From Sulfobacillus acidophilus (lineage in GTDB: Bacteria > Bacillota > Sulfobacillia > Sulfobacillales > Sulfobacillaceae), in NCBI GenBank assembly GCA_003023745.1, contig PXYV01000012.1, forward strand, positions 1 to 64,000: a stretch of DNA of 64,000 nt. The letters are read 5' to 3'. Both the position numbers and the translations under genes were made by a program. This document shows positions 26,736-37,455 of the stretch, one piece after another. How positions within the stretch are numbered: position 1 is the stretch's first letter; each line of letters begins with the position of its first letter. The notes under the pieces were generated by a model, which saw only the letters and a program-made list of their open reading frames with translations, searched no databases and was not told the DNA's origin.

Positions 26736-27930
26736 GTTTTGTCGAATTCGTGTGGATTTCATGGTGGACATCGAAATGGACCCGTGAGAAAGGAACCAGA
26801 CCGATGGGGTGGAAGAATGGAAAGCAGGCCGCGGCGTCCAGCGGATCGCCCAGTTATAGTGTTGGGGGACGAGACGATCAGGATGCTGTCGAGATCGGGT
26901 GCGTCTAGGCCAAGATTGAGACGGTTACAATTGTGGTCATGGCGCTGCCCCATTGCATGTCGGAGAAGCACCAGGCAAAAAGATGTGACAGCGAAAAACA
27001 GAACCGATATGTGGGTACGCTTTAACACACCAACAGCACGACCGAACCGTAGTGGAGAGAATGTTCGACCCATTTCATTTTGAAGTGCACTAAAATGATC
27101 TAAACGACCCCGATCACCCAAGCCCCGCCCAATGTTTTTATAGATACCAGCCAATTGCTTGTAACTATTTATGACCGTTCATCTTTTCGTCATTCCTCGC
27201 ATATTTGCCGCGCAATCTCTGGATCATCATTATCACCACACCGTTGAACAATGAAAGGGCCAAACGATGTGTTTTTATGGACCAAACGTTCCCTTGCATC
27301 CATGGCTTACGGCGTGTTAACGTACTGTCGATTTGTATTAAATAACGTCAAAATTTGTCGAATAATCGCAGCTCTCACCAATGTTCTGAAACTGTGTCAA
27401 CTAAGGCCGATGCAACCACAGAGGGGTTGATCATGTACCCAGGTTACACAGTAGGGTGAGCGTCATCGATGAGGGCAGCGTGTTGCCGGGTGTCGTGATG
27501 GTTTTATTGGCGGAACGGTGGATCACTCGGGATGACGGGGGTCGTCACGCAGACGGAGCGACGGCAGTTGTTGGCTGCATGAAATTCTCATCCTCTGGGA
27601 GCTATCACAACGTGCAGACGATGCGGCTGTGAAGAGGGTCCAAAAGTGGTGGGATGCCATCTTAGACAGTGGGTGATGGATGACAGGGTATGGGCCACGC
27701 TGATATTTGGCCCTTAGCCCTATGGCCGTGGTCCTGGATGACACTGGACCGTTTGCTGATTAGTGGGAGTGTTATGGACGAGAAGGTCCGCAATTTGGTG
27801 TCGCACAATGAGAGCGAAGTGTATGGGAGTTGATCTCGGGGCGCAACGGCGATCGTGGGACGGTGTGTGCGGTGCACGGGTCCGCGAGATATTGAGATCA
27901 GTTAAAAACAGGAATTGGGGTGTGAACTGA
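26736..27930. other. Long divergent region between che operon and receptor genes
   Basis: About 1.2 kb with no intact gene. Around 27529-27677 (plus strand) TQTERRQLLAA and, one frame shift later, HEILILWELSQRADDAAVKR with VQKWWDAILDSG look like the end of a broken protein; I cannot name it. The rest shows no motif or clear promoter. Confidence 0.4.
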
Positions 27931-29163
27931 TTGGAATGGGATTCGATGTTAGAATTTTTGGAGTGGGATGAGCTGGATGCTAAACCATTGCGTGCCATTG
28001 ATTGGCAAACCGTTGCTGACCGAGTAACCCCGGCATTTTATGCCAAGATTCAGGCGCAAGCCGCACTCGACGCCATTGTCGGTGATCCGTTGGTGTACCG
28101 ACGCTTACGCGATTCACTAAATCAATACCTTTTGGCTATGGATAAGCCTCCTGAGGGTAAAGCTTATGAAGATCGCATACGCCGCATAGCCACAGCCCAT
28201 GTTCGGGTAGGACTGACACCGGACTGGTATTTGGGGGCCTACCGATTGATTTGGGTTACGGTATGGGATGTGATTTTGGCTTCAGGTCAGTCAGCGGACG
28301 AAAAGCGAGCTATGGCACATGCCGCATCCAAACGGCTCATGGCCGACATGGTCATGACGATTACGTCGTACCAGCAACTGGTAGATCTTCAGCACGACCG
28401 ATTGAAGGCAGCGGAAGAAACGATGGGGCGAGCCGGACAAGAGCTCACCGAACAGGCGGGGCATCTGGCGACGGCGGCCGTGGAACTTGATGCGACCGTC
28501 CATCATGTTTTGGACAGTGTGCGCGAAGTGGCTTCCCAGTCTCAGGCGGCGATGGCTAAGGCGACCGATGCACGCACTCAATCTGATGAGGGGCGCCGCA
28601 CTTTGGAGCAGTTAGCCGAGCAAACGGTGTTGACGACTCAGTCATTGGGGCAAGTCGGTGATGCCCGGCAGGCCCTTCAAGCTCAGGCAGACGCCATTCA
28701 TGATGCCACGACGATGATTGGCACCATTGCCCGTCAGACGAACTTATTAGCATTGAATGCGGCTATTGAGGCAGCGCGTGCGGGGGAAGCGGGTCGAGGA
28801 TTTTCAGTTGTTGCCGAGGAGGTCAAAAAGCTCTCGGAAGCTTCCCAAGAGTCGACGCGTTCGATCGATGAAACCATTCGTGGCATTGGCACGCATTTGG
28901 AAGCGCTCACGCGTTCGCTCAATCAAGCAGGCGAGGTGCAACGCGTTTCCCTACAGCGTAGTGAAGAGGCGCAACAGAGGTTTCGAGGTATCGACGAGGT
29001 GATGGGTTCAGCACTTGCGGCGATCGAACTGGTCAACACGCAAATGCAACAAATCGCGGCCGCGATGCAACAAATGGGGGAAGCTGTGACATCAGTTGCC
29101 AAACAGGCGGATACGGTCGCGTCGTGGGCTAATCAGTTGACGAAAAATCAGAGCGATCGCTGA
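27931..29163 (+). CDS. Globin-coupled chemoreceptor (HemAT-like)
   Basis: 410 residues without membrane segments. Residues 1-165 form a sensor globin; the proximal heme His is in [20 protein letters not shown], the usual globin-coupled-sensor motif. A coiled-coil linker leads to the methyl-accepting signalling domain with the hairpin tip [20 protein letters not shown] and [14 protein letters not shown]. Such proteins sense oxygen (or redox gases) in the cytosol and control CheA. The start is TTG 27931 or ATG 27946; both have weak ribosome sites. First gene on the plus strand after the che operon. Confidence 0.9.
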   Translation: MEWDSMLEFLEWDELDAKPLRAIDWQTVADRVTPAFYAKIQAQAALDAIVGDPLVYRRLRDSLNQYLLAMDKPPEGKAYEDRIRRIATAHVRVGLTPDWYLGAYRLIWVTVWDVILASGQSADEKRAMAHAASKRLMADMVMTITSYQQLVDLQHDRLKAAEETMGRAGQELTEQAGHLATAAVELDATVHHVLDSVREVASQSQAAMAKATDARTQSDEGRRTLEQLAEQTVLTTQSLGQVGDARQALQAQADAIHDATTMIGTIARQTNLLALNAAIEAARAGEAGRGFSVVAEEVKKLSEASQESTRSIDETIRGIGTHLEALTRSLNQAGEVQRVSLQRSEEAQQRFRGIDEVMGSALAAIELVNTQMQQIAAAMQQMGEAVTSVAKQADTVASWANQLTKNQSDR

Positions 29164-29174
29164 TTGACTTGTGA

Positions 29175-29202
29175 GTCCGGGCCCGGCATCTGGGCCCCGG
29201 AC
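29175..29202 (+). terminator. GC-rich hairpin after the globin-coupled receptor gene
   Basis: GTCCGGGCCC and GGGCCCCGGAC pair with one bulged base, 12 bases after the stop. No T-run follows, so termination is only probable. Confidence 0.45.
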
Positions 29203-29450
29203 CTGTATTAATCGTCCAGCTCTTTTGGCAAGTGGCAGCAATAATCTTTCTTGGGTTTTCGACGGATTTTGGGCGCACTTCGCTAACAGGCTCGGCCTTT
29301 TATGCCTTGCAAGTGCACCGGCCGATTCGCCGCAGCAAGAAACCTAAACGCAATATCAGACGCGCGAATTTGTAACGGCCTTCGATGGAACGGATCAATC
29401 GCCCCGTGCCAGGCCAACCACCGATATAATATTAAATAATAGCTAGCGCT

Positions 29451-29478
29451 TGCATTGCTTTGATCGACTCCTATAAAA
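29451..29478 (+). promoter_or_regulatory. Predicted promoter of the first GGDEF-EAL gene
   Basis: -35 TTGCAT (29451-29456), 16-base spacer, -10 TATAAA (29473-29478). The same TTGCAT hexamer serves at argF and before the MerR-like gene. The leader to ATG 29594 is about 110 bases; no c-di-GMP riboswitch consensus is visible in it. Confidence 0.5.
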
Positions 29479-29593
29479 TTGCCTCTGATGTTCTTGGTTG
29501 CACCCGGTTTATGCTGGCGGGTGGACGAAGTGAGGCTGAGCGGGATGAGAGGGGGAAGTAGGTGGCGGGAATGCGGGATCGTAGGTTACCTCA

Positions 29594-31768
29594 ATGGATG
29601 ACGATGGGATGACTGATGCAATTGCTATTGCAGGTCTTACCTGGGGAATGTTGGAAGCCGGACTATTAATCGGTGTCTGGGAATTTGGTGAGATGATCTT
29701 TCAACCCCGATGGCGTGCTGGCCGCGCAGTCGCGGCGGCGGTGGCAGCACCATTGGTTTTGGGATGGCTGCGTCTGGTGCACCCCGCCGCTGTGCCTTGG
29801 GCCGTATTTGCGGTGGCGGTGATGGCCATGTGGGCTTGGTTGCCGACACGCTGGAGCATTCTTGGAACCGGCGTGACGATCGCCGTTTGGGGGGGAATTG
29901 TTGGTGCATGGTTGCACCAAGATGAAAAAGCTTGGCTCGGAGCCCTATCCTTAGCGGTGTTAGGAGGGATAGCCCCGGTGGCTCGGCGTTACCAACCGAA
30001 GCGCTGGGCTGCCTGGAGTGGTTTGTACGCGATTGCCGTGATCGCGGTGTTGGCGATTAGCCGACTGAATGGGGATACTGGCGCCGATGCCATCAACACC
30101 GCAGTGGTTGCTCTTTTTGCCGGAGTATATACGTTTGGGCAGGCTGCCCGCACGCGGGCATGGGCGTTGAGTCGGCGTCAGGCCGAGGAAGATGCCCTGA
30201 CCGGGGCACTGACCCGGCGCGGCGGGTCGGCTTGGCTTAACGCCCATCAGGGACTTTCCGGCGTCGTAATGGCACTTGATTTGGATGATTTCAAATGGTT
30301 CAACGATACGTGGGGTCATAGCGCCGGTGATGCAGTTCTCGTAGAAGCGGTAGCGCGTATGCGCAGCGTTTTGCGGGCACCCGACGCGTTGGTGCGGTCG
30401 GGTGGCGACGAGTTTCTTATTTGGGTACCTAATGTTTCGTTGTCGGCCGGGATGGCCTTAGTAGAGCGGGTGCATCAGGCAGTAACCGGGGTACCGCTAA
30501 CGGTGCAGGATCACGTGACGACAGTGGGATGTTCACTGGGGTGGGCAGCGGGTCCTCTCACCGATGTTACGGCAGAGGCCGCTGATCAGGCGTTGTTGGT
30601 TGCGAAGCGTCAGGGTAAGAATCAAATCGCAGGACCTGACCGCAAGTCGCTGTCCGATGTCTCCGGCCCGCTGATGTCGACACACTTGCTTACGTCGGTG
30701 GTAGAGGCTTTGTGGAACGATTGGCCTCATGCAGCCGTCTTGACCGATGTCGATGGTCACATCTTAACATGCAATGCGGCCTATGAGCGGCTGACTGGCC
30801 GCGATCGTCAGGCACTGAGGGACCGGAAACCGGGGATCAATTCGGCGGGACATACGCCCCAATCGGTTTACGAAGCCTTATGGCATCACCTTGTGCATCA
30901 GCAACCCTGGCGCGGCCTTCTACTCAATCGCCGTCCCGATGGAACGGTCTGGTGGGCCAATGAGGAAATTTCACCAGTGCGTCTGGGACCGAGGCTGATG
31001 GGATATTGGGCACACGTGCGTGATCCGCTGGTGCCCAATCCCGAGTCGCCGGCGTGGCCGCTGGTTGATTGGGCCATGATGTCGCTGACTCCGGTGTTTC
31101 AGCCGTTAATGCAAATTGGTCAGGAGTATGTATGGGGTTATGAGGCGCTCATTCGGGGGGAACTCGAAGGGGTTGCCGTGGCCCCCTCCGATCTCTTTCA
31201 ACTGGCGGCGTCTACGGGGACGACAGTGGATCTCGACCATCGAGCCCTCAACGCTGTGGCAGAGGTTTTGCATGCAGTCGACTGGCCAGGCGAAGCCGTG
31301 CTATCGGTTAACATGCGTCTGCAAACCTTAGCCGATACCCGGTGGGTGCGGGAATGGCTGAGCACGTTGCCTGTCCCATTACACCGGATCATCATCGAAA
31401 TTTCCGAACAGGATTCATTGCCGATGGCGTTCTCGTCGTGGAGCACCGTCCGAAAGGCTGTACCCGCCGTGGCTTTTGCGATTGACGACTGGGGTGCGGG
31501 ACACAATGAGGTCACACGGTTGTTTGACCTGCAGCCGGAATGGATTAAAGTCGACCGAAGTTGGCTGCAAGCCGCTCGCCAGCAATCCGGACCGCGCTCC
31601 CTGCTGACAGCCTTTGCCACCTGGGCTCGCAATGAAGGGAGCCGGATCATTCTGGAAGGCGTGGAAACTCCTGAAGACCTCGAAGTGGCGCAGCGTTGCG
31701 CCATCGATTATGGTCAAGGCTTTTTATGGGGGAAGCCCGAGATTTGGTCGAACCTGGCGGGTCGATAG
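29594..31768 (+). CDS. Membrane GGDEF-PAS-EAL protein (c-di-GMP synthesis and breakdown), with I-site
   Basis: 724 residues. About six membrane helices (residues 5-185), then GGDEF with an intact RSGGDEF active site and, five residues before it, RAPD, which matches the RxxD inhibitory site. A PAS-like domain follows (about 360-470), then an EAL domain. In the EAL domain GYEALIRG, VNMRL, IIEISEQD, AIDDWGAG, IKVDRSW, LEGVET and YGQGF supply all metal and catalytic residues. Both activities look possible, and which prevails cannot be told from sequence. It lies just upstream of a paralogue. Confidence 0.9.
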   Translation: MDDDGMTDAIAIAGLTWGMLEAGLLIGVWEFGEMIFQPRWRAGRAVAAAVAAPLVLGWLRLVHPAAVPWAVFAVAVMAMWAWLPTRWSILGTGVTIAVWGGIVGAWLHQDEKAWLGALSLAVLGGIAPVARRYQPKRWAAWSGLYAIAVIAVLAISRLNGDTGADAINTAVVALFAGVYTFGQAARTRAWALSRRQAEEDALTGALTRRGGSAWLNAHQGLSGVVMALDLDDFKWFNDTWGHSAGDAVLVEAVARMRSVLRAPDALVRSGGDEFLIWVPNVSLSAGMALVERVHQAVTGVPLTVQDHVTTVGCSLGWAAGPLTDVTAEAADQALLVAKRQGKNQIAGPDRKSLSDVSGPLMSTHLLTSVVEALWNDWPHAAVLTDVDGHILTCNAAYERLTGRDRQALRDRKPGINSAGHTPQSVYEALWHHLVHQQPWRGLLLNRRPDGTVWWANEEISPVRLGPRLMGYWAHVRDPLVPNPESPAWPLVDWAMMSLTPVFQPLMQIGQEYVWGYEALIRGELEGVAVAPSDLFQLAASTGTTVDLDHRALNAVAEVLHAVDWPGEAVLSVNMRLQTLADTRWVREWLSTLPVPLHRIIIEISEQDSLPMAFSSWSTVRKAVPAVAFAIDDWGAGHNEVTRLFDLQPEWIKVDRSWLQAARQQSGPRSLLTAFATWARNEGSRIILEGVETPEDLEVAQRCAIDYGQGFLWGKPEIWSNLAGR

Positions 31769-31881
31769 GCGGAATGGGTGTAGGCCACATAGTATTTCTG
31801 TACGCATAAGTGTCGAATTATGTCGACTTGCGGAACAAGTGGTTGAGGTGCCACACGGGGGGATATCGGGTGGAGAGCACC

Positions 31882-33990
31882 ATGATAGGAGCGGTCACGA
31901 GCGGTACTGCATTGGCAACGGTCATGATTGCGGTGTGGGCTGGCGTGAGCGTGTTTCGGCCGGATGCTGAAGGCATCCGTGGCCCCTGGTGGTCGCTCTG
32001 GGTACCGATGGCGGTGTGGACGGCCGTCACGCTAGGGCATGTGGGCAGGGTACCGCTGGGAATCTGGGTGGCCTTAATTGGCCTGGGACTGGGAATTGAC
32101 CATCATTCGTCACGCCGTGTGCGGGCATTGGGTGCCGGCGTTGTGGTGGTAGCCGTCGCGTGGTTGACGTGGGTGGGTACTCCTACCTGGGAACATGAGG
32201 TGTGGGCACTGTTTTGGCTCTCACTGATGTCTGCGGCGACTGCGTCGCGTCCTGGCCTGTCGCGCAACCGCGTCTGCGCCATCTTAGTTGCTGCTGTTGT
32301 CGCGAGCGTCCCGTTTAGTAGCCGACCATTGGCTGCAGGTGTAGCCACGATCGTGGCGGGCGGGTGGCTTGCACTGTACCTGCGCTTTTGGTTGCAGCAA
32401 CAGGCCATGCTGGCCCGCCGTCGTTACCAAGCCGAACACGATGCCTTGACAGGTGCACTGACTCGTTGGGGAGCGGAAGCATGGAGGCTAGAGCATATCC
32501 GCGCGGGTGCTCGGGGGTTGGTGATGGCGATCGACATCGATGAGTTTAAATGGTTCAACGACACGTATGGACATGGTGCGGGGGATCGCGTCTTGGAACA
32601 GTTTGCCACTCGAATTCACATGGCGGTGGGGGAGCGCGGAGTCTTGGTTCGCACGGGTGGGGATGAATTTCAAGTCTTGATTCCAGGTCTGGCAGAGACC
32701 GAGAGCTTTCGGTTTGCAGAGCAACTGTATCGGGCAGGAACAAGTGATCCCTTTGCAGTGGCGGGTAGACGGTTTCGTTTGGGGGTGTCGATGGGCGCAG
32801 CCTGGGGTCCGCTATTTAATGAGACCGTTGAAGAGGCCGATCGGGCGTTGCTGGATGCCAAGCAATCGGGAAAAAATCGTCTGCAAATTGCCGATGGGCG
32901 CGTGCGCGCTCTGCACCCGCTTGCCCCTCCAGCGTCGGAAAATCTTGGATGGCTGGCGAATACTGCAGAGGTACTATGGTCTACCTGGGATCAGCCGGCT
33001 GCACTATTAACCCGTGAAGGGCAGTTGCTCTATGGCAATGCGGGATTTACCCAGCAATTGGCTGAGAGCATTCCGCGGTTGGTGACAACAGTGTTGCAGG
33101 ATGCGCAAAGTTGGGTATCCAACACGCCATGGCGGGGCCTTGTCGCATGGCCACGTACAGTCGGCGCGGTTGCCTGGGCTCAGGAGACGGTGGTGCCGGT
33201 TCGTATGGGCGAACAGCCCGTGGGCTATTGGTTGACGGTGGAAAAGACGCACTCTGACCAACCTCGTCGGCAACAGGTGACTTTTTTGCAGCATGTGCAA
33301 ATCCACACGGTCTTTCAGCCGCTGATTGATTTGCACACGCGAAGAACCATTGGATATGAGGCGTTATCTCGCCCCACGCTAGAGGGGATCCCTTGGGAGC
33401 CTGGACAGATGTTTGGGCTGGCTGAGCAAGCGGGTCAGGTCGTATCATTGGATTTTCGTTGTCTCGAGGCGCTGGAATCGGCCTTGCGTGCGATTGCCTG
33501 GCCTCCGAAGATGACACTATTTGTCAATGTGGCACCCGAGACCGCCATCAGCCAGGAATTTGCCCGTTTATGCAAAACGTGGGGTGAGCAATGGCCGAGC
33601 ACCCCATGGGTATGGGAGATGGCTGAGCGGGGGAATCGCGAAATGGCAGCCCAAGCCATGAATGATCCGGATTTATTGGGCAGTGTTTGGGCATTGGATG
33701 ACTTTGGGAATGGAGATGCGGATATCTGGCGGCTTCTTTCGGCTCACTGGACGTGGATTAAGTTGGACAGGTCGGTTGTCAGTCGTCTTAGGGCCGAGCC
33801 GCGGGTTGCACAATGGGTTGCTTTCTTGGTGAATTGGGTGCACAGCCAGGGGCGTCGGGTAATTGCTGAGGGCGTCGAGACGGCCGACGAAGAGGAGGCC
33901 GTACGCGCACTCGACATTGATGTTGGCCAAGGGTATCGATGGGGGCATCCGAGCCCCTGGCATCTTCTGCCGACAGAGGATTTGGGATGA
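31882..33990 (+). CDS. Membrane GGDEF-PAS-EAL protein, paralogue without I-site
   Basis: About 702 residues and the same layout as its neighbour: six to seven membrane helices, GGDEF (RTGGDEF intact), a short PAS-like domain, EAL. Residues five before GGDEF read GERG, so the RxxD product-inhibition site is absent. The EAL signature is complete: GYEALSRP, FVNVAPE, WEMAERG, ALDDFGNG, IKLDRSV, AEGVETAD, VGQGYRW. ATG 31882 with GGTGGAG before it is preferred over GTG 31810. A tandem duplication with altered feedback is the simplest reading. Confidence 0.88.
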   Translation: MIGAVTSGTALATVMIAVWAGVSVFRPDAEGIRGPWWSLWVPMAVWTAVTLGHVGRVPLGIWVALIGLGLGIDHHSSRRVRALGAGVVVVAVAWLTWVGTPTWEHEVWALFWLSLMSAATASRPGLSRNRVCAILVAAVVASVPFSSRPLAAGVATIVAGGWLALYLRFWLQQQAMLARRRYQAEHDALTGALTRWGAEAWRLEHIRAGARGLVMAIDIDEFKWFNDTYGHGAGDRVLEQFATRIHMAVGERGVLVRTGGDEFQVLIPGLAETESFRFAEQLYRAGTSDPFAVAGRRFRLGVSMGAAWGPLFNETVEEADRALLDAKQSGKNRLQIADGRVRALHPLAPPASENLGWLANTAEVLWSTWDQPAALLTREGQLLYGNAGFTQQLAESIPRLVTTVLQDAQSWVSNTPWRGLVAWPRTVGAVAWAQETVVPVRMGEQPVGYWLTVEKTHSDQPRRQQVTFLQHVQIHTVFQPLIDLHTRRTIGYEALSRPTLEGIPWEPGQMFGLAEQAGQVVSLDFRCLEALESALRAIAWPPKMTLFVNVAPETAISQEFARLCKTWGEQWPSTPWVWEMAERGNREMAAQAMNDPDLLGSVWALDDFGNGDADIWRLLSAHWTWIKLDRSVVSRLRAEPRVAQWVAFLVNWVHSQGRRVIAEGVETADEEEAVRALDIDVGQGYRWGHPSPWHLLPTEDLG

Positions 33991-34033
33991 TTGATGAATA
34001 TCTTACCGAGAGAATAAGGAGGTTGCACCTACG

Positions 34034-36082
34034 ATGTGGTCTCGTTTATCTTTGAGCACAAAACTTGCTGCCAGTATGGCAGCGATCTTGGTTTTACTCG
34101 CATTAGCGGACGGTTGGCTGGTTTGGCGTACAAGTCAGGCGAATCGGACGGTCGTTCAGGTGTCCACACAAGCTGTTCCGTTTTTGGTGCAGACGAGTCA
34201 TGTGGCTGCAACCTTCAATCATGTGGACGGCGTCATGAATGCCTACCTCTTAGAGGCCAGTCAAAAAAATCCAGCTCTGGTGTCGGAAAAGTGGGCTAAA
34301 GTTTCGCGATTAAAGGGCGAGTTGTTGGGGGAATTTGCGGCATTGCAACGCACAGGATTTGATCCGTCGGGTGTTGCGCGGCTGCGACAAGCGTGGACGC
34401 ATTATGACTATTACACGCAGCTGGCGCATCGGGCGATTGATGCGCATCAACTGAGCCGCGCCATTACAGCTCAGACGGTGTCGAATTCACCCGCGACCAA
34501 GGCGATGAATGCGGCCGTTAGCGGGGTTGGAGTTTATGGCGCGACCCACGTGAGCATGCGTCTAACCCGAGTGCGACAACAGCTAATCGGGAGCCGCGAT
34601 TTAACGTTGCTCGCCTGGATTATTACCGCCCTGGTTGCCGTGGCGGCGCTTATTTTGCAATGGCGCGGGATTGCCCGTCCACTACGGGCACTGGCGGGCG
34701 TGGCCCATGGCTTGGCCCAGGGCGACATTCAGCAGACACTGCCCCAGACGATGGAAGATGAAACCGGAGAATTGGCAGCGGCGTTTGAGGCCCTCATGAC
34801 ATACTTTCAGAGTCTCGCTGCGGTTGCGCAATCGATTGGCCAGGGTGATTTGAGTAATGCGGTCGACGTTGCAAGTCCTCAAGATGTGCTGGGCCAGGCG
34901 ATTAAGGTCATGCAGGAGCAACTGCGGGGGTTATTGCAAGACACGCAGGCAGTAGCGTTGACGGTGCATCAGCAAACGACAGAGTTGCGGGAGGCGGCCG
35001 ATCGGACAGGTGCAGCCGCACAACAGATTGCCGAGACGGTCACCCAAACGGCGGCGGCAACCAGCCAATCGGCGCAGGGGTTGCAGATTGTTGCCGAGAA
35101 AATTCAATCGGTCAATGACGCTGGAACGCGCGTAGCCGACAGCGTAACGTCGCAGAGCGACGCGGTCCGGCAAAGTAGCAGTGCCTTATCTGCTTTGGCA
35201 ACGGCTCAGGAAACCTTAGCTACGGCCAGTCGAACGCTGCGGGTGGTGAGCGATACCGCGCAAAAAGCTCAGACGACGGGACGGCAGGAGGTCGAGCGGA
35301 CGTTGGATGCGATTCATGCGATGGCCACCACGATGACCCGTGTGACATCCGCGATGGAAGGGTTGGCAGAACGGTCCCAGGCCATTGACCATATTGTCGA
35401 AGCCATTGGGAGTATCGCTGAGCAAACCAATTTACTAGCTCTTAACGCGGCAATTGAAGCTGCTCGAGCGGGCGAAGCGGGAAGAGGGTTTGCCGTGGTG
35501 GCCGAGGAAGTGCGGCGGTTAGCGGAACAATCTGCACATGAAGCGCAAGGGATCCGCGCATTGGTTACCGCTATTCAACAAGAGGTAACCCAGGCAGCGA
35601 CTGCTGTGGGGGAGGGCGAGAGTCTTACGGCTGGTGGCTTGGCAACGGCCGCAAGCACCCAGGAGGCCTTGGCGGCTATTGGCACAGCGTTCGGTGCGGT
35701 TGCCCAGGAATCGGTGGGTCTGGAGCAAGCAGTGTCGGCCGTTTTACAGCAGAGTGGGCAATTAACCAACGCGATGGACGTGATCGCACGGATGGCGGAT
35801 ACCAATCAACAGGCGGCGCAGGAACTAGCCCAAGCGACTCTGGAAGTATCAGCCACGGTAGAAGAAATCGCTGCGAATTTCGAAGAGACTTCAGCGGCGC
35901 TGGATACCGTGGCAGACCATACTCGCAATGTTGCGCGGCTTTCCGTTGCGGTCGCCGACCAGGTGGTTCCGCTTACCGCTGCCGCTGGGTCTTTACGAGC
36001 CCAGGTTGAGCGTTACCGTATCGAAAGTGGTTCGGCCGGGTTGCCCATCGCGCCCGTGCCAGAAAGCGCGGCCGCTCGCTAA
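34034..36082 (+). CDS. Methyl-accepting chemotaxis protein, membrane type
   Basis: 682 residues. TM1 ([20 protein letters not shown]) and TM2 (about 185-205, [17 protein letters not shown]) enclose a four-helix-bundle sensor. A HAMP domain ([20 protein letters not shown]) leads to a long methyl-accepting domain with [20 protein letters not shown] and [17 protein letters not shown]. The ligand is not evident. AAGGAGG lies 10 bases before ATG 34034. It follows the second GGDEF-EAL gene by 43 bp and may share its message. Confidence 0.92.
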   Translation: MWSRLSLSTKLAASMAAILVLLALADGWLVWRTSQANRTVVQVSTQAVPFLVQTSHVAATFNHVDGVMNAYLLEASQKNPALVSEKWAKVSRLKGELLGEFAALQRTGFDPSGVARLRQAWTHYDYYTQLAHRAIDAHQLSRAITAQTVSNSPATKAMNAAVSGVGVYGATHVSMRLTRVRQQLIGSRDLTLLAWIITALVAVAALILQWRGIARPLRALAGVAHGLAQGDIQQTLPQTMEDETGELAAAFEALMTYFQSLAAVAQSIGQGDLSNAVDVASPQDVLGQAIKVMQEQLRGLLQDTQAVALTVHQQTTELREAADRTGAAAQQIAETVTQTAAATSQSAQGLQIVAEKIQSVNDAGTRVADSVTSQSDAVRQSSSALSALATAQETLATASRTLRVVSDTAQKAQTTGRQEVERTLDAIHAMATTMTRVTSAMEGLAERSQAIDHIVEAIGSIAEQTNLLALNAAIEAARAGEAGRGFAVVAEEVRRLAEQSAHEAQGIRALVTAIQQEVTQAATAVGEGESLTAGGLATAASTQEALAAIGTAFGAVAQESVGLEQAVSAVLQQSGQLTNAMDVIARMADTNQQAAQELAQATLEVSATVEEIAANFEETSAALDTVADHTRNVARLSVAVADQVVPLTAAAGSLRAQVERYRIESGSAGLPIAPVPESAAAR

Positions 36083-36109
36083 ACTGTCGTTTGAAAGGAG
36101 GACTCTCAC

Positions 36110-37321
36110 GTGGTTGAACAGAGATCCCCCGTATTGCAGTGGGGGATGCAAGTCAATGATGCTGTCCATGCGTTTGAAGCGTTAGTAGAAGCTAGATGGG
36201 CCCTGGATGCGGCGGTGGGACGACTCGACAGCGTTGCGGCTGCGGCCGAGGAACTGACGGCGGCGGTTGGAGCTCTGGCGGATGAACAAGGAACATTGGA
36301 AGGTACATTGGAATCCGCTAGCGGGCAGTTGGGCCAGTGGGAGCAGCTGGAGGCGGCCTTAGAGGCTGAGCAAGCCACACAGGCGGCTGATGTGACACGG
36401 GTGGTAGACACGGTGGATCAATTGACTGCCCAAGTGGTTAAAGTAGGTAGCATGGTGCAAGTGGTAACAGATGTGGCCGATGCGACGAATCTCTTAGCCC
36501 TCAATGCAGCCATTGAGGCTGCCCGCGCGGGTGAGGCCGGTCGGGGATTTGCGGTTGTGGCTGATGAAGTGCGGGCATTGGCGCAACGGACGAAAACGGC
36601 GACCAAAGATGCCATGGCGGTGCTGGCAGAGGTGACAGATTCCACGCATCAAACGCAGACTGCCTTGGATGCGGCACGTCAGCAAATGGATCAGGTGCAA
36701 CAAGAGTCTGCCAGTACGTGGGCAATGCTGACCCAATTGCGCGATCAATGGACAGCGGTGGTGCCGTTAGTCGCGAGGAGTCTTGAGGCTGTTGAACAAC
36801 AGCGTCTGGCACTTAACCAGGTTGCCAACGATTTGACTGTTCTGCAAACGGCTTTACATGCAAGTTCAGACGCTTTTGCCAAAGCCACGCAGTATTTGTC
36901 TGAAAGCGTCGAAGAGGCAGAGGCAAATCGCCAAGAGGTTCTTGCGACCAATCCAGACCTTCCGGGGGGGATGCGCTTAAAAGTCGCGGTGACGGATCAT
37001 CGATTGTGGCGCTACCACCTATATCGGGCGTTCCTGGGAGAAAAAACCATTGATCCCGTGCAGGCAGGCGACCCGCACCGCTGCCGTTTGGGCCAGTGGT
37101 TGGACCATGGGGCGTCGGCGGCGGATAGTATTTATGCACTGGTGATGCGTCAACACCAGCAATTTCATCAGCAAACGGCAGAATTGGCCGGTAGGATGCA
37201 GGCAGGGCAGGCTCGTGACTCCACAGCCCTCGCAAACTGGCTGGAGTTGGGTCGGGACCTCAGTAAAACGTTGGAGGACTGGGCGCGTACATTGGATCGT
37301 GCGGCGATCGGCAAGGGATGA
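36110..37321 (+). CDS. Soluble chemoreceptor with C-terminal CZB zinc domain
   Basis: 403 residues without membrane segments. Coiled-coil N-terminus, signalling domain with [20 protein letters not shown] and [18 protein letters not shown], then a CZB domain: [29 protein letters not shown] and RQHQQFHQQ supply the 3-His/1-Cys zinc site. CZB domains of known receptors and cyclases sense zinc and, by Cys oxidation, hypochlorous acid or redox state. GTG 36110 has AAAGGAGG upstream. It follows the membrane receptor gene by 27 bp, so the two are probably cotranscribed. Confidence 0.9.
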   Translation: MVEQRSPVLQWGMQVNDAVHAFEALVEARWALDAAVGRLDSVAAAAEELTAAVGALADEQGTLEGTLESASGQLGQWEQLEAALEAEQATQAADVTRVVDTVDQLTAQVVKVGSMVQVVTDVADATNLLALNAAIEAARAGEAGRGFAVVADEVRALAQRTKTATKDAMAVLAEVTDSTHQTQTALDAARQQMDQVQQESASTWAMLTQLRDQWTAVVPLVARSLEAVEQQRLALNQVANDLTVLQTALHASSDAFAKATQYLSESVEEAEANRQEVLATNPDLPGGMRLKVAVTDHRLWRYHLYRAFLGEKTIDPVQAGDPHRCRLGQWLDHGASAADSIYALVMRQHQQFHQQTAELAGRMQAGQARDSTALANWLELGRDLSKTLEDWARTLDRAAIGKG

Positions 37322-37455
37322 ACAATCGGTTAAGACCGAACGAAAGCAGGCGATGGCAAACGATGGACTAACCGTAAGGAAGACAATGGGATTAACCTGG
37401 ATGCGCATATGTACTGGAGCGAGTTCTTTTCGCCTCAAGAGGTTGGCCATCGGTT

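Noticed and set aside
26759-27154. 131-residue minus-strand frame upstream of the che operon
   Set aside because: Composition and lack of a ribosome site do not support a gene; it overlaps another frame on the plus strand.
29500-29593. c-di-GMP riboswitch before the GGDEF-EAL gene
   Set aside because: The conserved GEMM blocks are not found in the leader.
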